DNA from: Sepiola atlantica
Lineage: Eukaryota > Mollusca > Cephalopoda > Sepiida > Sepiolidae
Assembly: GCA_963556195.1 (NCBI GenBank)
Contig: OY744522.1
Location: 32,896,824 to 32,960,823 of the forward strand
DNA: 64,000 bases
Reading direction: 5' to 3'
Position numbers and translations under genes: made by a program
Notes under the pieces: model-generated
What the model was told of the DNA's origin: nothing
Databases searched by the model: none
What the model saw: only the letters and a program-made list of their open reading frames with translations
In this document: positions 54,002 to 64,000 of the stretch, piece by piece
Layout of the letters: each line of letters starts with the position of its first letter
How positions within the stretch are numbered: position 1 is the stretch's first letter

Positions 54002-54660
54002 TCGCAATGACGAGAACATTTTACGCAATTAATAAAAGCTTAATAATCACTTCAACAATATTATTCAGTTATCGTTTCATTACACTAACAAGCTATACCG
54101 AATTAATTAAAAATTAATTTTTTACCAAAGAAAAAAAAACATAGATTAAGATAACTAGAAACATTTAGCATACATCCTATAATTTCGTATACACACATTT
54201 AATACTAATAATGTTAAATTAGAATAAACGCGTTTTTTGTACGAATTTGAAGCCCTCAAAAACAAACAATTTGGTCGTGATAGAAATCGTAGCTTAAAGC
54301 ACCGTTGTCATATTAAACTCAGAACGATGTTTAACATAAACACGCTATTTCTTTCTAAGTTTACAAAAACAATAAGACAGAGATTTCGTTCCTTAACAAA
54401 CGGTTAATCATTTTAATATTTACCTTGGGAAATGATTTCTTGCCATGCTGATGTTTTTCCCGAGATATTCACGATTTTTTTCTTTTCTGTCTTTAAAACT
54501 ACAACGAAAAAATACATTTCGTTATCCGAAAAAAACACCACTAGCTAAATAACGAACCTCTTTTTCCGTGCCAATTTTGAATAAACATAAACACGGCGTG
54601 TTTTGTTTTTCTATGATCAAAAAAACATCCCTATACGTCGATATTTAATAAGTTTAAGAA
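54002..54660. other. Unassigned A/T-rich stretch
   Basis: No recognisable feature. Confidence 0.45.
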
Positions 54661-54666
54661 TATATA

Positions 54667-54722
<56 letters not shown>
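54661..54722. repeat. (TA)n microsatellite
   Basis: About 30 TA units with one TTTATA. Confidence 0.95.
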
Positions 54723-54725
<3 letters not shown>

Positions 54726-55260
54726 TGGTGTACAATCTACCAATGTTGGCCAAACGGGTTAAAGGTCGTCTAGTGTAATACTAACACTGTGATAGTCTTG
54801 ATTGATTGCTTTTTTGCACATTGAATGTTTTATATGATGAGAGGCACGGCGAATGAGACCAGAGGCGTGAAAGGGAGATAATGGAGGTTAAAGTGATGGG
54901 AGAAATGAATAGGGAATAGTAGTAGTAGGAAGAGGGGTGCGAGTGGAGGAGTAGGGGGAGGAGGAGGAGGAGGAGGAGGAGGAGGAGGAGGGGGAGGAGG
55001 ATCAGAATAAGAAAAGGATACTAAGAGGATGACGTAGATAAAGAAATAGAAAAGTGTTAATAGTACGAGCAACGTAAAAGAATGTGAGTAACAGGATTAC
55101 CTAAATAAATAAATTACCTGAATTAAGAAGAAAATGGAAAATACTAAAGTAGTAAGAGTACAGCAGCGGTCCAGGGCGCTAGATGTATACTCTAATGTTC
55201 CAACGTGGACTCAACGGGTCACGGATCGTCTAGTTGTGATATAAGAAGTTTGTTTTGTGA
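54723..55260. repeat. Two short related blocks and (GGA)n
   Basis: 54725-54785 and 55180-55240 share 'AATGTTGGMC...AACGGGTYA' followed by GTCGTCTAGT, 455 bp apart. Between them is a GGA microsatellite (54956-55000). No gene. Confidence 0.6.
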
Positions 55261-56922
<1,662 letters not shown>

Positions 56923-57141
56923 CTTATGCAAACGTATTTATGGTAATTAAGCTACACAGAAGGAAATCATTAGCACATTATTTATATCAGTTCCAGGAAT
57001 TCAAACACAACAAATATTTGGCGTACGATTGTTTCTAAAGCGATCTGGAATATTTATTTTGTATTATACTTTAGATGATTCCGAAAAGCGACCCTTATAA
57101 AATCACAAATAGAAGTCAAGCAAGAAAAATATCAAATTTAA

Positions 57142-57144
<3 letters not shown>

Positions 57145-57208
<64 letters not shown>
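57145..57208. repeat. (TA)n microsatellite
   Basis: About 32 TA units. Confidence 0.95.
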
Positions 57209-57211
<3 letters not shown>

Positions 57212-58390
57212 ATAATCAGGATAATTATTAATTTAATATTTACTTTAATAATATTAATTATTAATCTTAATTAGGACAATAATAAAATAAAATAAAAAGA
57301 GACATATATATTATTATTTATATTTAAAAAGTAAATTCAGTCACTATATGAATATAAACTCGGGCGCTACATAGAATTCCTATCGGAATTCTATATATGC
57401 CAATAACTGATGCGTGTTTCCGTAAATTATCAGTAAGTTTCATTCAATTTCATTATTTCCTACATTAATTCCGACCTATCCGACTCTCTCAAAAAAGTCA
57501 TATCTAGAGGAAGTCAGAGTAACTTTTACTCACGCATAAAAACCTACTATCACTACCCAATCTATCGCCTGGACTTCTTTTCATTGAATACATTTTCCAG
57601 CTCCGGTCGCGATTTTTTTTTAATTATATGATATTCTTATTTATCCATTATAACTTTCCAAAGTAAATACGGATCGCTACCTTGTGACTCTTTGATTGGC
57701 TGATTACAATCCTATTGAGGAATAATGGAATATAATTACTTGACGCTAAACAAAAAAAGGAAATTACAACATGACGTCTTCTATTCCCTGTTCATAAATT
57801 CTATTACATTTTAACAGTCCAAATTTACATGTAAAGAAAAAAATCCCGAGGAATACTCATATACTTGGTTGAATGTCCACTACAATTACCGTTACGTGTA
57901 TTATACATAGTGTGACTAATCCTATTTCATCATTCACATTCCGATATTCCAAATTACATTCTCAAAAACCAGATCCCCTCAGTCAAAATTGCGTCGCTTA
58001 ACAATTCATCGCACGTTTCGTTCTTCACTTTAAAATGGTTTCCGTTTTGAGAATCTTATTACAATTATTTTCATCGGTAAACTTATTCTTGTGTTTAGTT
58101 ATTAACAACACAAATCCGATATAAACTATTTTACATGTACATTCTGAGTCATCAGATCTTACTTTTATAATTTTCTAGTTGTTCATTTTTAAATTCATGT
58201 TTACACGTTATGCGAGGCTTATTAAAATTATTTTCACCATTAAATCTCGTTTCGTTTTGTTAATAAAAAAAATCCGAACAATAAACTACTTAACATGTAC
58301 ACTCATACATATAACAACGCATTTACCCCCACAAAAAATTGCCTCGGTCTAAAATTATTTTTTCAGAAACGGAATTTGGAACAAACACAA
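57209..58390. other. Unassigned stretch
   Basis: A/T-rich. No recognisable gene or repeat family. Confidence 0.45.
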
Positions 58391-58399
58391 TAACATTGC

Positions 58400-59275
58400 G
58401 ATTGCGATTGCGACTGAGATAGGAATATTTGCTGACGACACCACGCTCTACTCTCGTCATGTGGGCAAAACCGACGCGCACATATCTGAGGCAATGGTTG
58501 AATCCTTAGAAAATGACCTCCATTCTGTAGTGGAATGAGGTCAAAAATGGATGGTAACTTTTAATGCCGCAAAGACAAAGCTACTTTACTTCAATAACTA
58601 CAAGAAACCTCTTCAACCACCGATTGTCATGGAAAATATCACCCTGCCTGAGAGTTCATCATTAAAACTCCTCGGCCTAACTTTTCACAGATAACATAAA
58701 TTGGAATAAATATATTGAAAAGATTGCCAGGGTTGCTGCAAAGAAGGTTGGCTCCCTCTACCGTGCCAGTAAACTTATCACACCTGACATTATTCTATAT
58801 CTGTACAAAGCCACCATCCACCCAAGCATGGAGTATTGTTGCCACATCATGGCTGGTGCATCATCCGCTAGTCTCTCCCTCTTAGACAAGGTCCAAAAAC
58901 GAGTCTGCTCTGGTACCCCCACGACGTAAATTCACTAGAACAACCCGACAATCTGCCAAATCCCATCCATCCATTGTGGTGGTCCCCAGATGCCGAAGAG
59001 CTTTCTACTTCAAAAGCTTCTTTCCTCGTGCTGCTGGAGTCTGGAACTCCCTCCCTGCTCCCTGCTTTCCTGACGTTACTGACATTCAGAAATTTAAAAC
59101 TAATATAAACAGAGATCTCGCTGCGCAGCTCCTAATTTAGGTTACCCCCCCCCCCCCCCAAAAAAAAAACCTTCACCCTTTGTTTTCTCAGTAGCCCTTT
59201 ACGTCTACGGTGGCAGCCTGCCTTGTTTGGGGTGAACTATGATTAAAAAAATAAAACAAAACAAAAAAAACATGG
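58400..59275 (+). pseudogene. LINE reverse transcriptase C-terminal half and 3' tail
   Basis: The plus strand reads IGIFADDTTLYSRHVGKTDA, the RT active-site FADD block. It is followed by SLENDLHSVVE (stop) GQKWMVTFNAAKTKLLYF, SSLKLLGLTF, YIEKIARVAAKKVGSLYRAS and LYKATIHPSMEYCCHIMAGA, then LLDKVQKRVCSG and, in another frame, RTTRQSAKSHPS, RCRRAFYFKSFFPRAAGVWN and SLPAPCFPDV. This is the post-catalytic part of a Jockey/CR1-like animal LINE. Stops and frameshifts make it inactive. After the final stop come a C run, an A run and a short A-rich 3' UTR to about 59275. The LINE at 18.1-20.05 kb covers the complementary N-terminal part of a similar protein. Confidence 0.85.
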
Positions 59276-59334
59276 ATCATCCGTTCAAATAATAAGAGTT
59301 ATTATTATTATTTTGATTCTGAATTACATTATGA

Positions 59335-59790
59335 AGTTTGGAACGAAGCTACTAGGTGTAAAGGGGTCCAAATTTGGACTATAATTTGTCTAATTCAGTT
59401 TCATGCAAAAGGGAGTAAAAATGGGGTAAAAAGGGGGTAAAAATGGGGTAAAAAGGGAGTAAAAATGGGGGTAAAATCCCTTCGTCAAATTCTGATATCT
59501 CTGATTTTTGTCAAATGTTAACAATAAATATTAAACAATAATTAATAAATGTCCATCAAATTTTAGTTTCTTTAACGGATTTTAAGAGCCATAATATGGA
59601 CACGAACTCCCATATGAACATTCAAATATGTCAGATTTGCACTTATTTTGCTTTTTACCCCCGTTACATGAAACAGAATGAAACTAAATATAACCCACAC
59701 TACGACCCTTACGCCTTGCAGCTGTGTTCCAAAATTCATAATAATCGGTTAATTGATTTACGAGTGAATCCTCTACAAATAAATATATTA
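59335..59790. mobile_element. Foldback-like non-autonomous repeat
   Basis: 59340-59415 (TTTGGAACGAAGCTACTAGG, TGTAAAGGGGTCC and TTCAGTTTCATG blocks) is inverted at about 59660-59785. Inside lies a GGGGTAAAAA minisatellite (59405-59475) and the GCCATAATATGGACACGAAC block shared with 16.75 and 38.86 kb. No coding. Confidence 0.65.
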
Positions 59791-60121
59791 ATATATACAC
59801 ATACCTAACTTTATATAAATAGAAATACATGCACAGTATTCGTGACAAATTTGATCATTTTTTTAATTCTTTCATTTCCGAACAATTTGAATTATTTCAT
59901 AGCGGTTAAGTGCAACGGATAGTGTTTTGTAGACGACAGGAAAGTGTCGGAACATTGGAAGGGAGTCACTGGCTTGCATTCTTATGATTCGCGACAGATT
60001 AAAACATTCAGATAACTCAGTGCTCCTTGAATACCTTGAAGGCCTTGAGATGTGAGCACGGGAATTGCGACGGAGATATAGAAGCAGTAGCACGCATGAC
60101 GGATCATAGCAGGAGTTCTGA

Positions 60122-60316
60122 ATGTGTCCGCACAACAATATACATTCGTTGAGAAGCTTCAAAAAGGTGCGGCAAAATCCAGATAAGTCAATGCGGACCT
60201 TGGCGAGTGAGATTGGTGTCAGAGTGGCGGCTGTGAAGAAAGCGTTGAACGAGGATTTTCATACAAAAGTCGTAAATCCCAATTACTCACCGCCAAGACT
60301 CAATAGAACCGCCTAA
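60122..60316 (+). pseudogene. mariner transposase, N-terminal part
   Basis: The frame reads MCPHNNIHSLRSFKKVRQNP, then DKSMRTLASEIGVRVAAVKK, ALNEDFHTKVV and PRLNRTA. This is the second helix-turn-helix of a Tc1/mariner-type DNA-binding domain (NPxKSMRxLAxExxVxxxxVxKxxxEDxxxK). It ends at a stop; one frame over, the text continues as LTKSKKLP up to the Academ-like insertion. Upstream DNA (59880-60120) contains further frame-shifted N-terminal sequence. Confidence 0.75.
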
Positions 60317-60340
60317 CGAAATCCAAGAAACTCCCTATAA

Positions 60341-62141
60341 TAGTCCAGGCAAAATAAGGTTCGACTTGGAACAAATTGCAACAGAATTTTTTTCACCACC
60401 AGGCATTCCCATGAGGTGTCTAGAACATCATACTAAAAGTCCTAAGAAATCAACGTTGAGGAAATATGTCTAATTTGCATAAATCCAAGATGGCCGCCAA
60501 TTTTCGATAATTTGCCACATCTCCGCATTTAGATGTCATAACTGAGTGATTTGAAGTGCTAAAATGGTGTTTTTGAACACAAGGATGTACGTGGAGTAGG
60601 TTCAGTAAAGTCCATGGAAACCCCAAAGGATTTCTATCCAGACACGGGCGACATTGCTGATTCTGCTAGCTACATTCCAAACTCATTGCAATTACTGCTT
60701 AGGACTATGTTTGCTGGCAAAAATGTTGGTGTAAAACTTGCTTCGATTGGGCAGGCCATAATGCAAGCCATACGACCAAGGGCAATAATAACCCCTCTTC
60801 AGCTTGGCCTCGGTATCCAGATGCACCACCATTTTGCGTCACGTTTTTTTGGTGGACACGCTTCACGGGCATGGGTCTTCATCGAACTGTTTCTGGTATC
60901 AGAGTCAAAGCAAGCCACCAAATCGAGAAGGGTGTGGTGCATAAAGCAGTCGAAAGAGTTGCTGGGTCCTCAGATTTGCGACCATCTGCTCATTGTCCAT
61001 GCTATTCTTGGCTGCGATACCACTAGTCGCCTGTTTGGATTGGGAAAAGGTTTGGCAATGAAGAAGGTGAAGACTGATTCCCTGTTTCGTGAGCAATCAG
61101 AGATGTTCCACAAATCAGGGCAAACACCGGAGGACATAACTGCTGCAGGAGAGAAAGCTCTGGTATCACTGTACGGTGGTACCAAAGAGGAAGGACTGGA
61201 CAGCTTAAGATACAAACGGTTCTGTGACAAGATTTCCAAGAACACATCTTCCGTGGAACCACAAGCTCTACCCCCAACATCAGCAGCTGCAAGATTCCAT
61301 AGCCTCCGTGTCTATTACCAGGTAATGGAGTGGAAAGGAACATGTGTCAACACGAAGCCACAAGATTGGGGATGGCACCTTGTGGACAGAAGGTGCATGC
61401 CTATACAGACAGATCAGCCCGCAGCACCACCGGAGATACTGGATGTCATCTGTTGTAGCTGCAAGAAAAACTGCAAAACAAGGAGGTGCACATGCCAAAA
61501 ATATGGTCTCCATTGCACTGCCGTGTGTAGAGAATGTCGTGGTACAAGTTGCTCTAACTCACAGGTGCCAGATTTGTCAGATGATGTAGACGACGATGCT
61601 TAAGCCGGATACCGCAAAGTGGCACAACTGGAATTGACACTCTTGAAATTAATATTGATGATCTGTTGTTGAAACACAGGCTTACTGTTGTTCATGAGTA
61701 TGATAACAAACTTATCTATGGCTACAATTGTGTTTTCCTACATTTCAGTAGGCCCTAGGTTAAAAAATGTACCGAAAAAATAAAATGTTGAGCAAATACA
61801 TTCTAAAAATAAACATTCTTTCCAGCATATTGGATTTTTGGCTATAAATTCTTTATCCAATAAAAATGTAACCTACTCCACGTAAATCCTTGTGTTCAAA
61901 AACACCATTTTAGCACTTCAAATCACTCAATTATGACATCTAAATGCGGAGATATGGCAAATTATCGAAAATTGGCGGCCATCTTGGATTTATGCAAATT
62001 AGACATATTTCCTCAACGTTGATTTCTTAGGACTTTTAGTATGATGTTCTAGACACCTCATGGGAATGCCTGGTGGTGAAAAAAATTATGTTGCAATTTG
62101 TTCCAAGTTGGGCCCTAAAATGTGCTATATTGCCTGGACTA
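60341..62141 (+). mobile_element. Academ-like DNA transposon, internally deleted, TAA target duplication
   Basis: 1801 bp with ~262/272 bp terminal inverted repeats (60341-60602 and 61870-62141) beginning TAGTCCAGGCAA and ending TTGCCTGGACTA. A 3 bp TAA duplication flanks it (60338-60340, 62142-62144). The arms differ by a few substitutions and a small indel. It encodes one open protein (60614-61603) with nuclease-like and CXC parts. Academ elements are defined by an XPG-type nuclease and 3-4 bp duplications, which fits. Superfamily assignment is inferred from these traits. PIF/Harbinger also uses 3 bp TWA duplications, but its protein differs. Confidence 0.75.
60614..61603 (+). CDS. Academ-like protein with XPG-like GCDTTS motif and CXC domain, internally deleted
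   Basis: An intact 329-codon frame starts 12 bases inside the left TIR. Residues 1-80 (SYIPNSLQLLLRTMFAGKNV, QLGLGIQMHHHFASRF) come from the middle of the full-length family protein. The sequence then jumps at FASRFF to ESKQATKSRRVW, skipping the segment that should hold the acidic catalytic residues. Residues ~120-150 (CDHLLIVHAILGCDTTSRLF, GLGKGLAMKKV) match the helix-hairpin region of FEN1/XPG nucleases (LxGCDxxxxxxGxGKxxA). Residues 265-315 (CCSCKKNCKTRRCTCQKYGL, CTAVCRECRGTSCSN) form a CXC-type Cys-rich zinc domain, likely DNA-binding. An acidic C-terminus ends DDVDDDA. It is probably a non-catalytic remnant kept open by recent origin. Confidence 0.8.
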   Translation: METPKDFYPDTGDIADSASYIPNSLQLLLRTMFAGKNVGVKLASIGQAIMQAIRPRAIITPLQLGLGIQMHHHFASRFFGGHASRAWVFIELFLVSESKQATKSRRVWCIKQSKELLGPQICDHLLIVHAILGCDTTSRLFGLGKGLAMKKVKTDSLFREQSEMFHKSGQTPEDITAAGEKALVSLYGGTKEEGLDSLRYKRFCDKISKNTSSVEPQALPPTSAAARFHSLRVYYQVMEWKGTCVNTKPQDWGWHLVDRRCMPIQTDQPAAPPEILDVICCSCKKNCKTRRCTCQKYGLHCTAVCRECRGTSCSNSQVPDLSDDVDDDA

Positions 62142-62154
62142 TAAGGGCAGGACC

Positions 62155-62760
62155 CTTATCGAGTCAAGAGTTCTCTCTTTTTTTTCTCATGACCAGTTGT
62201 AACACAAGTACAACAACAAGTGGTTAGCCTACAGTTTGCAGGACGTCTCGCGCAGAATGAAAACCAAGTTTCATCAAACTTTGATGGTATTTGACTGTTT
62301 CCAGCAAGGGCCACGTCATGCCACCCCAAATATTCGAAAATAAACTTAGACTCAATTCAGATGACTATAATGAGTTGCTGTCCACTTTTTTCAAGCGATA
62401 GGTTGAGAGAGCGGCTGCGGGATGACTATACATATGACAGCAGGACTCTATTCTTTGTCATACTTCCGGGAACATGCAGAAGTTGCTGTCTGAGAACTTC
62501 CACGACTTGACTAGTTCCAACATCTAGTCCCCAACTCGCCTGATTGCAATCGTGTGGACTATTATGTGTGAGGCGCAGTTTAGAAAGGCGCCAACCGTAT
62601 GGTTTTCAAGCTGGTTTTCAGGCGTCTTTCGAAGAAACAGTAGAGGCTGCATGCTACAGGTTCAAGTTCCGCCTGGAAGCACAGGCGTCTAAGAGATGCA
62701 CGAAAAGATAATTTTTCAGTATACATCAATTATTAGCGGATATATGACGTTTCTTTTTTC
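62155..62760 (+). pseudogene. mariner transposase, catalytic C-terminal part
   Basis: Frame-shifted text includes LTVSSKGHVMPPQIF (compare PPHFF), LNSDDYNELLSTFFKR, a 'MQKLLSENFHDLTSSNI' block, SPTRLIAIVWTIM (degenerate W-P-x-SPDLNPLDY) and YRFKFRLEAQAS (compare SFRRRLEAVI). The order matches the region from the second catalytic Asp to the C-terminus of mariner transposases. Stops and frameshifts are frequent. It continues the N-terminal part left of the Academ-like insert. Confidence 0.7.
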
Positions 62761-62796
62761 CTTTCCAAAATGTGTCAAATTTGTCTCGAACGCCCT

Positions 62797-62799
<3 letters not shown>

Positions 62800-62865
<66 letters not shown>
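62800..62865. repeat. (TA)n microsatellite
   Basis: About 32 TA units directly outside the right mariner end. Confidence 0.95.
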
Positions 62866-62866
<1 letters not shown>

Positions 62867-62967
62867 TGACAACTTTTTCAGATAATTTACTAAAAACCAA
62901 AACTAATAATAAAAATACTGAAAGCAGTTGTAGTAATAGCGATAAGTGTATATAACATTATATTGTA

Positions 62968-63000
62968 CTAGCCCTAACTACCCGGCATTCTTCGGTAGTC
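62968..63000 (-). mobile_element. Helitron-type 3' terminus, second locus
   Basis: The minus strand has a CTACC / GGTAG hairpin (62978-62998), then TTAGGG and CTAG (62971-62968) followed by host T. This is the same hairpin-plus-CTAG plan as at 5969, with a different sequence. No Rep/helicase lies upstream within the window, so it is a non-autonomous element. Confidence 0.65.
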
Positions 63001-63001
63001 T

Positions 63002-63002
<1 letters not shown>

Positions 63003-63064
<62 letters not shown>
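63003..63064. repeat. (TC)n(TA)n
   Basis: A TC run followed by TA units, within the presumed non-autonomous Helitron. Confidence 0.93.
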
Positions 63065-63067
<3 letters not shown>

Positions 63068-63576
63068 ACTCAATGTCTGTGTGTATATGTGTGTAATGTT
63101 TGTATATTCCTTATAGAAAGAAAAGTTACAGAATATAAATAAAATCTAAAAGTCTGTTTTTATGTATAAATTACTGGGAAAGACAATGGAAGTATTCCCG
63201 AATTCACATATATCCTATTTTTATAAAATTTAAATCATACGTATAAAATTTTATGGGGAAGACAATAGAAGTTGTCCCAAATCTCTAAGTGCATTCTTAA
63301 CCTAAAACTTTAAATATATCGTATTTTGATGAAATTTATATCATACGTATAAAATGTGCCGAATATTTAAGTTACCCCTTTAAAAAAAATTTATATGAGT
63401 GTTATTTTAACATAACAAATGTTTGCATTGTTCAGTATGGAAAGTATCAGCCTGAAATCGAGTGTGTGGTTTCGATTATAACCCCGATTTCTTCTAAATA
63501 AAATTATATGTAATCAAAGAATATAGTTTTCTTTTTAAAATATAAGTGGCGAATTGTGGTATATTAAGTACGTAAC

Positions 63577-63579
<3 letters not shown>
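63065..63579 (-). other. Body of the presumed non-autonomous Helitron
   Basis: A/T-rich, with internal echoes (AAATTACTGGGAAAGACAATGG and AATTTTATGGGGAAGACAATAG type blocks, given in part, about 80 bp apart). No coding. Confidence 0.4.

Positions 63580-63671
<92 letters not shown>
63580..63671. repeat. (TC)n(TA)n
   Basis: About 22 TC units and about 24 TA units. Confidence 0.95.
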
Positions 63672-63674
<3 letters not shown>

Positions 63675-64000
63675 AAGAACACCTATCCGTCTGTGTGCAT
63701 GTCTATCTCTGAAAACAAGGAATACTAGGGTGTATACCTTAAATATAAGTGTATTCACATGTACAATTTGCATGTGAACATAATGGAAGTTGTTCTGCGT
63801 CTCTAGCTACTCGTTAAAGGAGCTAGTGAACGACCGTCGTATAGGAGTCCTGTCAACTGAGTTGAGTTTTTTCTAGTGACGTCATTAATAGTGGGAGTAA
63901 TAACCACTATCAATAAGGACCGGATGTGCGCGAAACGCTTAACGCGTATGCGTCTATCTGTAATCAAAGCAAGTAATCAGAGCGAGCAGACTCCCGTCTA
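63672..64000. other. Unassigned right end
   Basis: It starts with a CCGTCTGTGTGCATG text echoing 63075 (CTGTGTGTATATG), possibly a second partial copy of the Helitron-like unit. A GC-richer patch at 63930-63960 contains CGCGAAACGCTTAACGCG. No gene. Confidence 0.35.

Larger units (their letters stand above)
59834..62797 (+). mobile_element. mariner-type element split by an Academ-like insertion
   Basis: The left TIR begins CAGTATTCGTGACAAATTTG (59834). The right end, read inward, is CAGGGCGTTCGAGACAAATT (62797), so the TIRs agree over ~20 bp. The left part encodes the HTH (60122-60316) and the right part the catalytic C-terminus (62155-62760). The insert at 60341-62141 separates them with a TAA duplication, and removing it restores a continuous CCCTATAAGGGC. 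The flanks are not clean TA on either side, so the ends have drifted. Confidence 0.82.

Noticed and set aside
53834..54117. Poly-Ser / poly-Met frames
   Set aside because: Products of the GAT/GAC microsatellite, with no flanking coding sequence.

Overview
This 64 kb window looks like intergenic DNA from a large, repeat-rich animal genome. Long (TA)n tracts, tRNA- and snRNA-derived SINE-like units, LINEs, Penelope-like elements (PLEs), Helitron, mariner/Tc1 and Academ-like transposons point to a lophotrochozoan, most likely a mollusc and possibly a cephalopod. The host assignment is an inference from repeat style. I found no host gene I could defend. Every recognisable protein belongs to a mobile element, and nearly all are frameshifted, truncated or nested.

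Layout: 0-6 kb holds microsatellites, a PLE-like GIY-YIG fragment (3.35-3.75 kb) and diverged tandem repeats. 5969-11336 is a Helitron with both termini visible, carrying a broken Rep/helicase gene on the minus strand. 12.6-14.5 kb has SINE-like units and a LINE tail ending in (GAT)n. 18.1-20.05 kb is a LINE with a mariner fragment inside it. 20.4-21.55 kb is a tandem duplication carrying tRNA-Phe-like sequences and covarying hairpins. 21.66-22.74 kb is a seven-unit, ~154 bp satellite that resembles the terminal repeat of the Academ-like element. 23.2-25.2 kb is the N-terminal half of an Academ-like gene, interrupted by two copies of a U2 snRNA-headed SINE.

From 26 to 50.5 kb the window is dominated by Penelope-like retroelements: three copies of a 2.8-3.5 kb structure with inverted pLTRs (26.9-30.4, 43.7-47.1 and 47.2-50.0 kb), a fourth reverse transcriptase (33.3-35.2 kb) and a fifth, more divergent one (40-42.8 kb). 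Small non-autonomous units lie among them. Reading both strands, I found at least seven sequence families of hammerhead-ribozyme (HHR) folds in or beside these elements. Some are complete (26975-27040, 43851-43916, 47026-47091, 32215-32266, 39639-39695, 31021-31068, 36334-36382, 43211-43258) and others have decayed cores. Stem I covaries between copies. One family (31.95-32.28 and 50.14-50.52 kb) joins a tRNA-like Pol III head to an HHR, with a tandem dimer at 50 kb. One HHR ends exactly at the edge of a perfect 96 bp inverted repeat. Almost all of these units abut (TA)n tracts.

50.5-64 kb contains a perfect mariner-type MITE, more microsatellites (including ~1 kb of TA/TTTATATA), a LINE RT tail, a foldback repeat, a mariner split by an internally deleted Academ-like element with a clean TAA target duplication, and a second Helitron-type 3' terminus. 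HHRs in PLE pLTRs and in retrozymes are known. What stands out here is how many families and architectures occur together, and their link with TA tracts.
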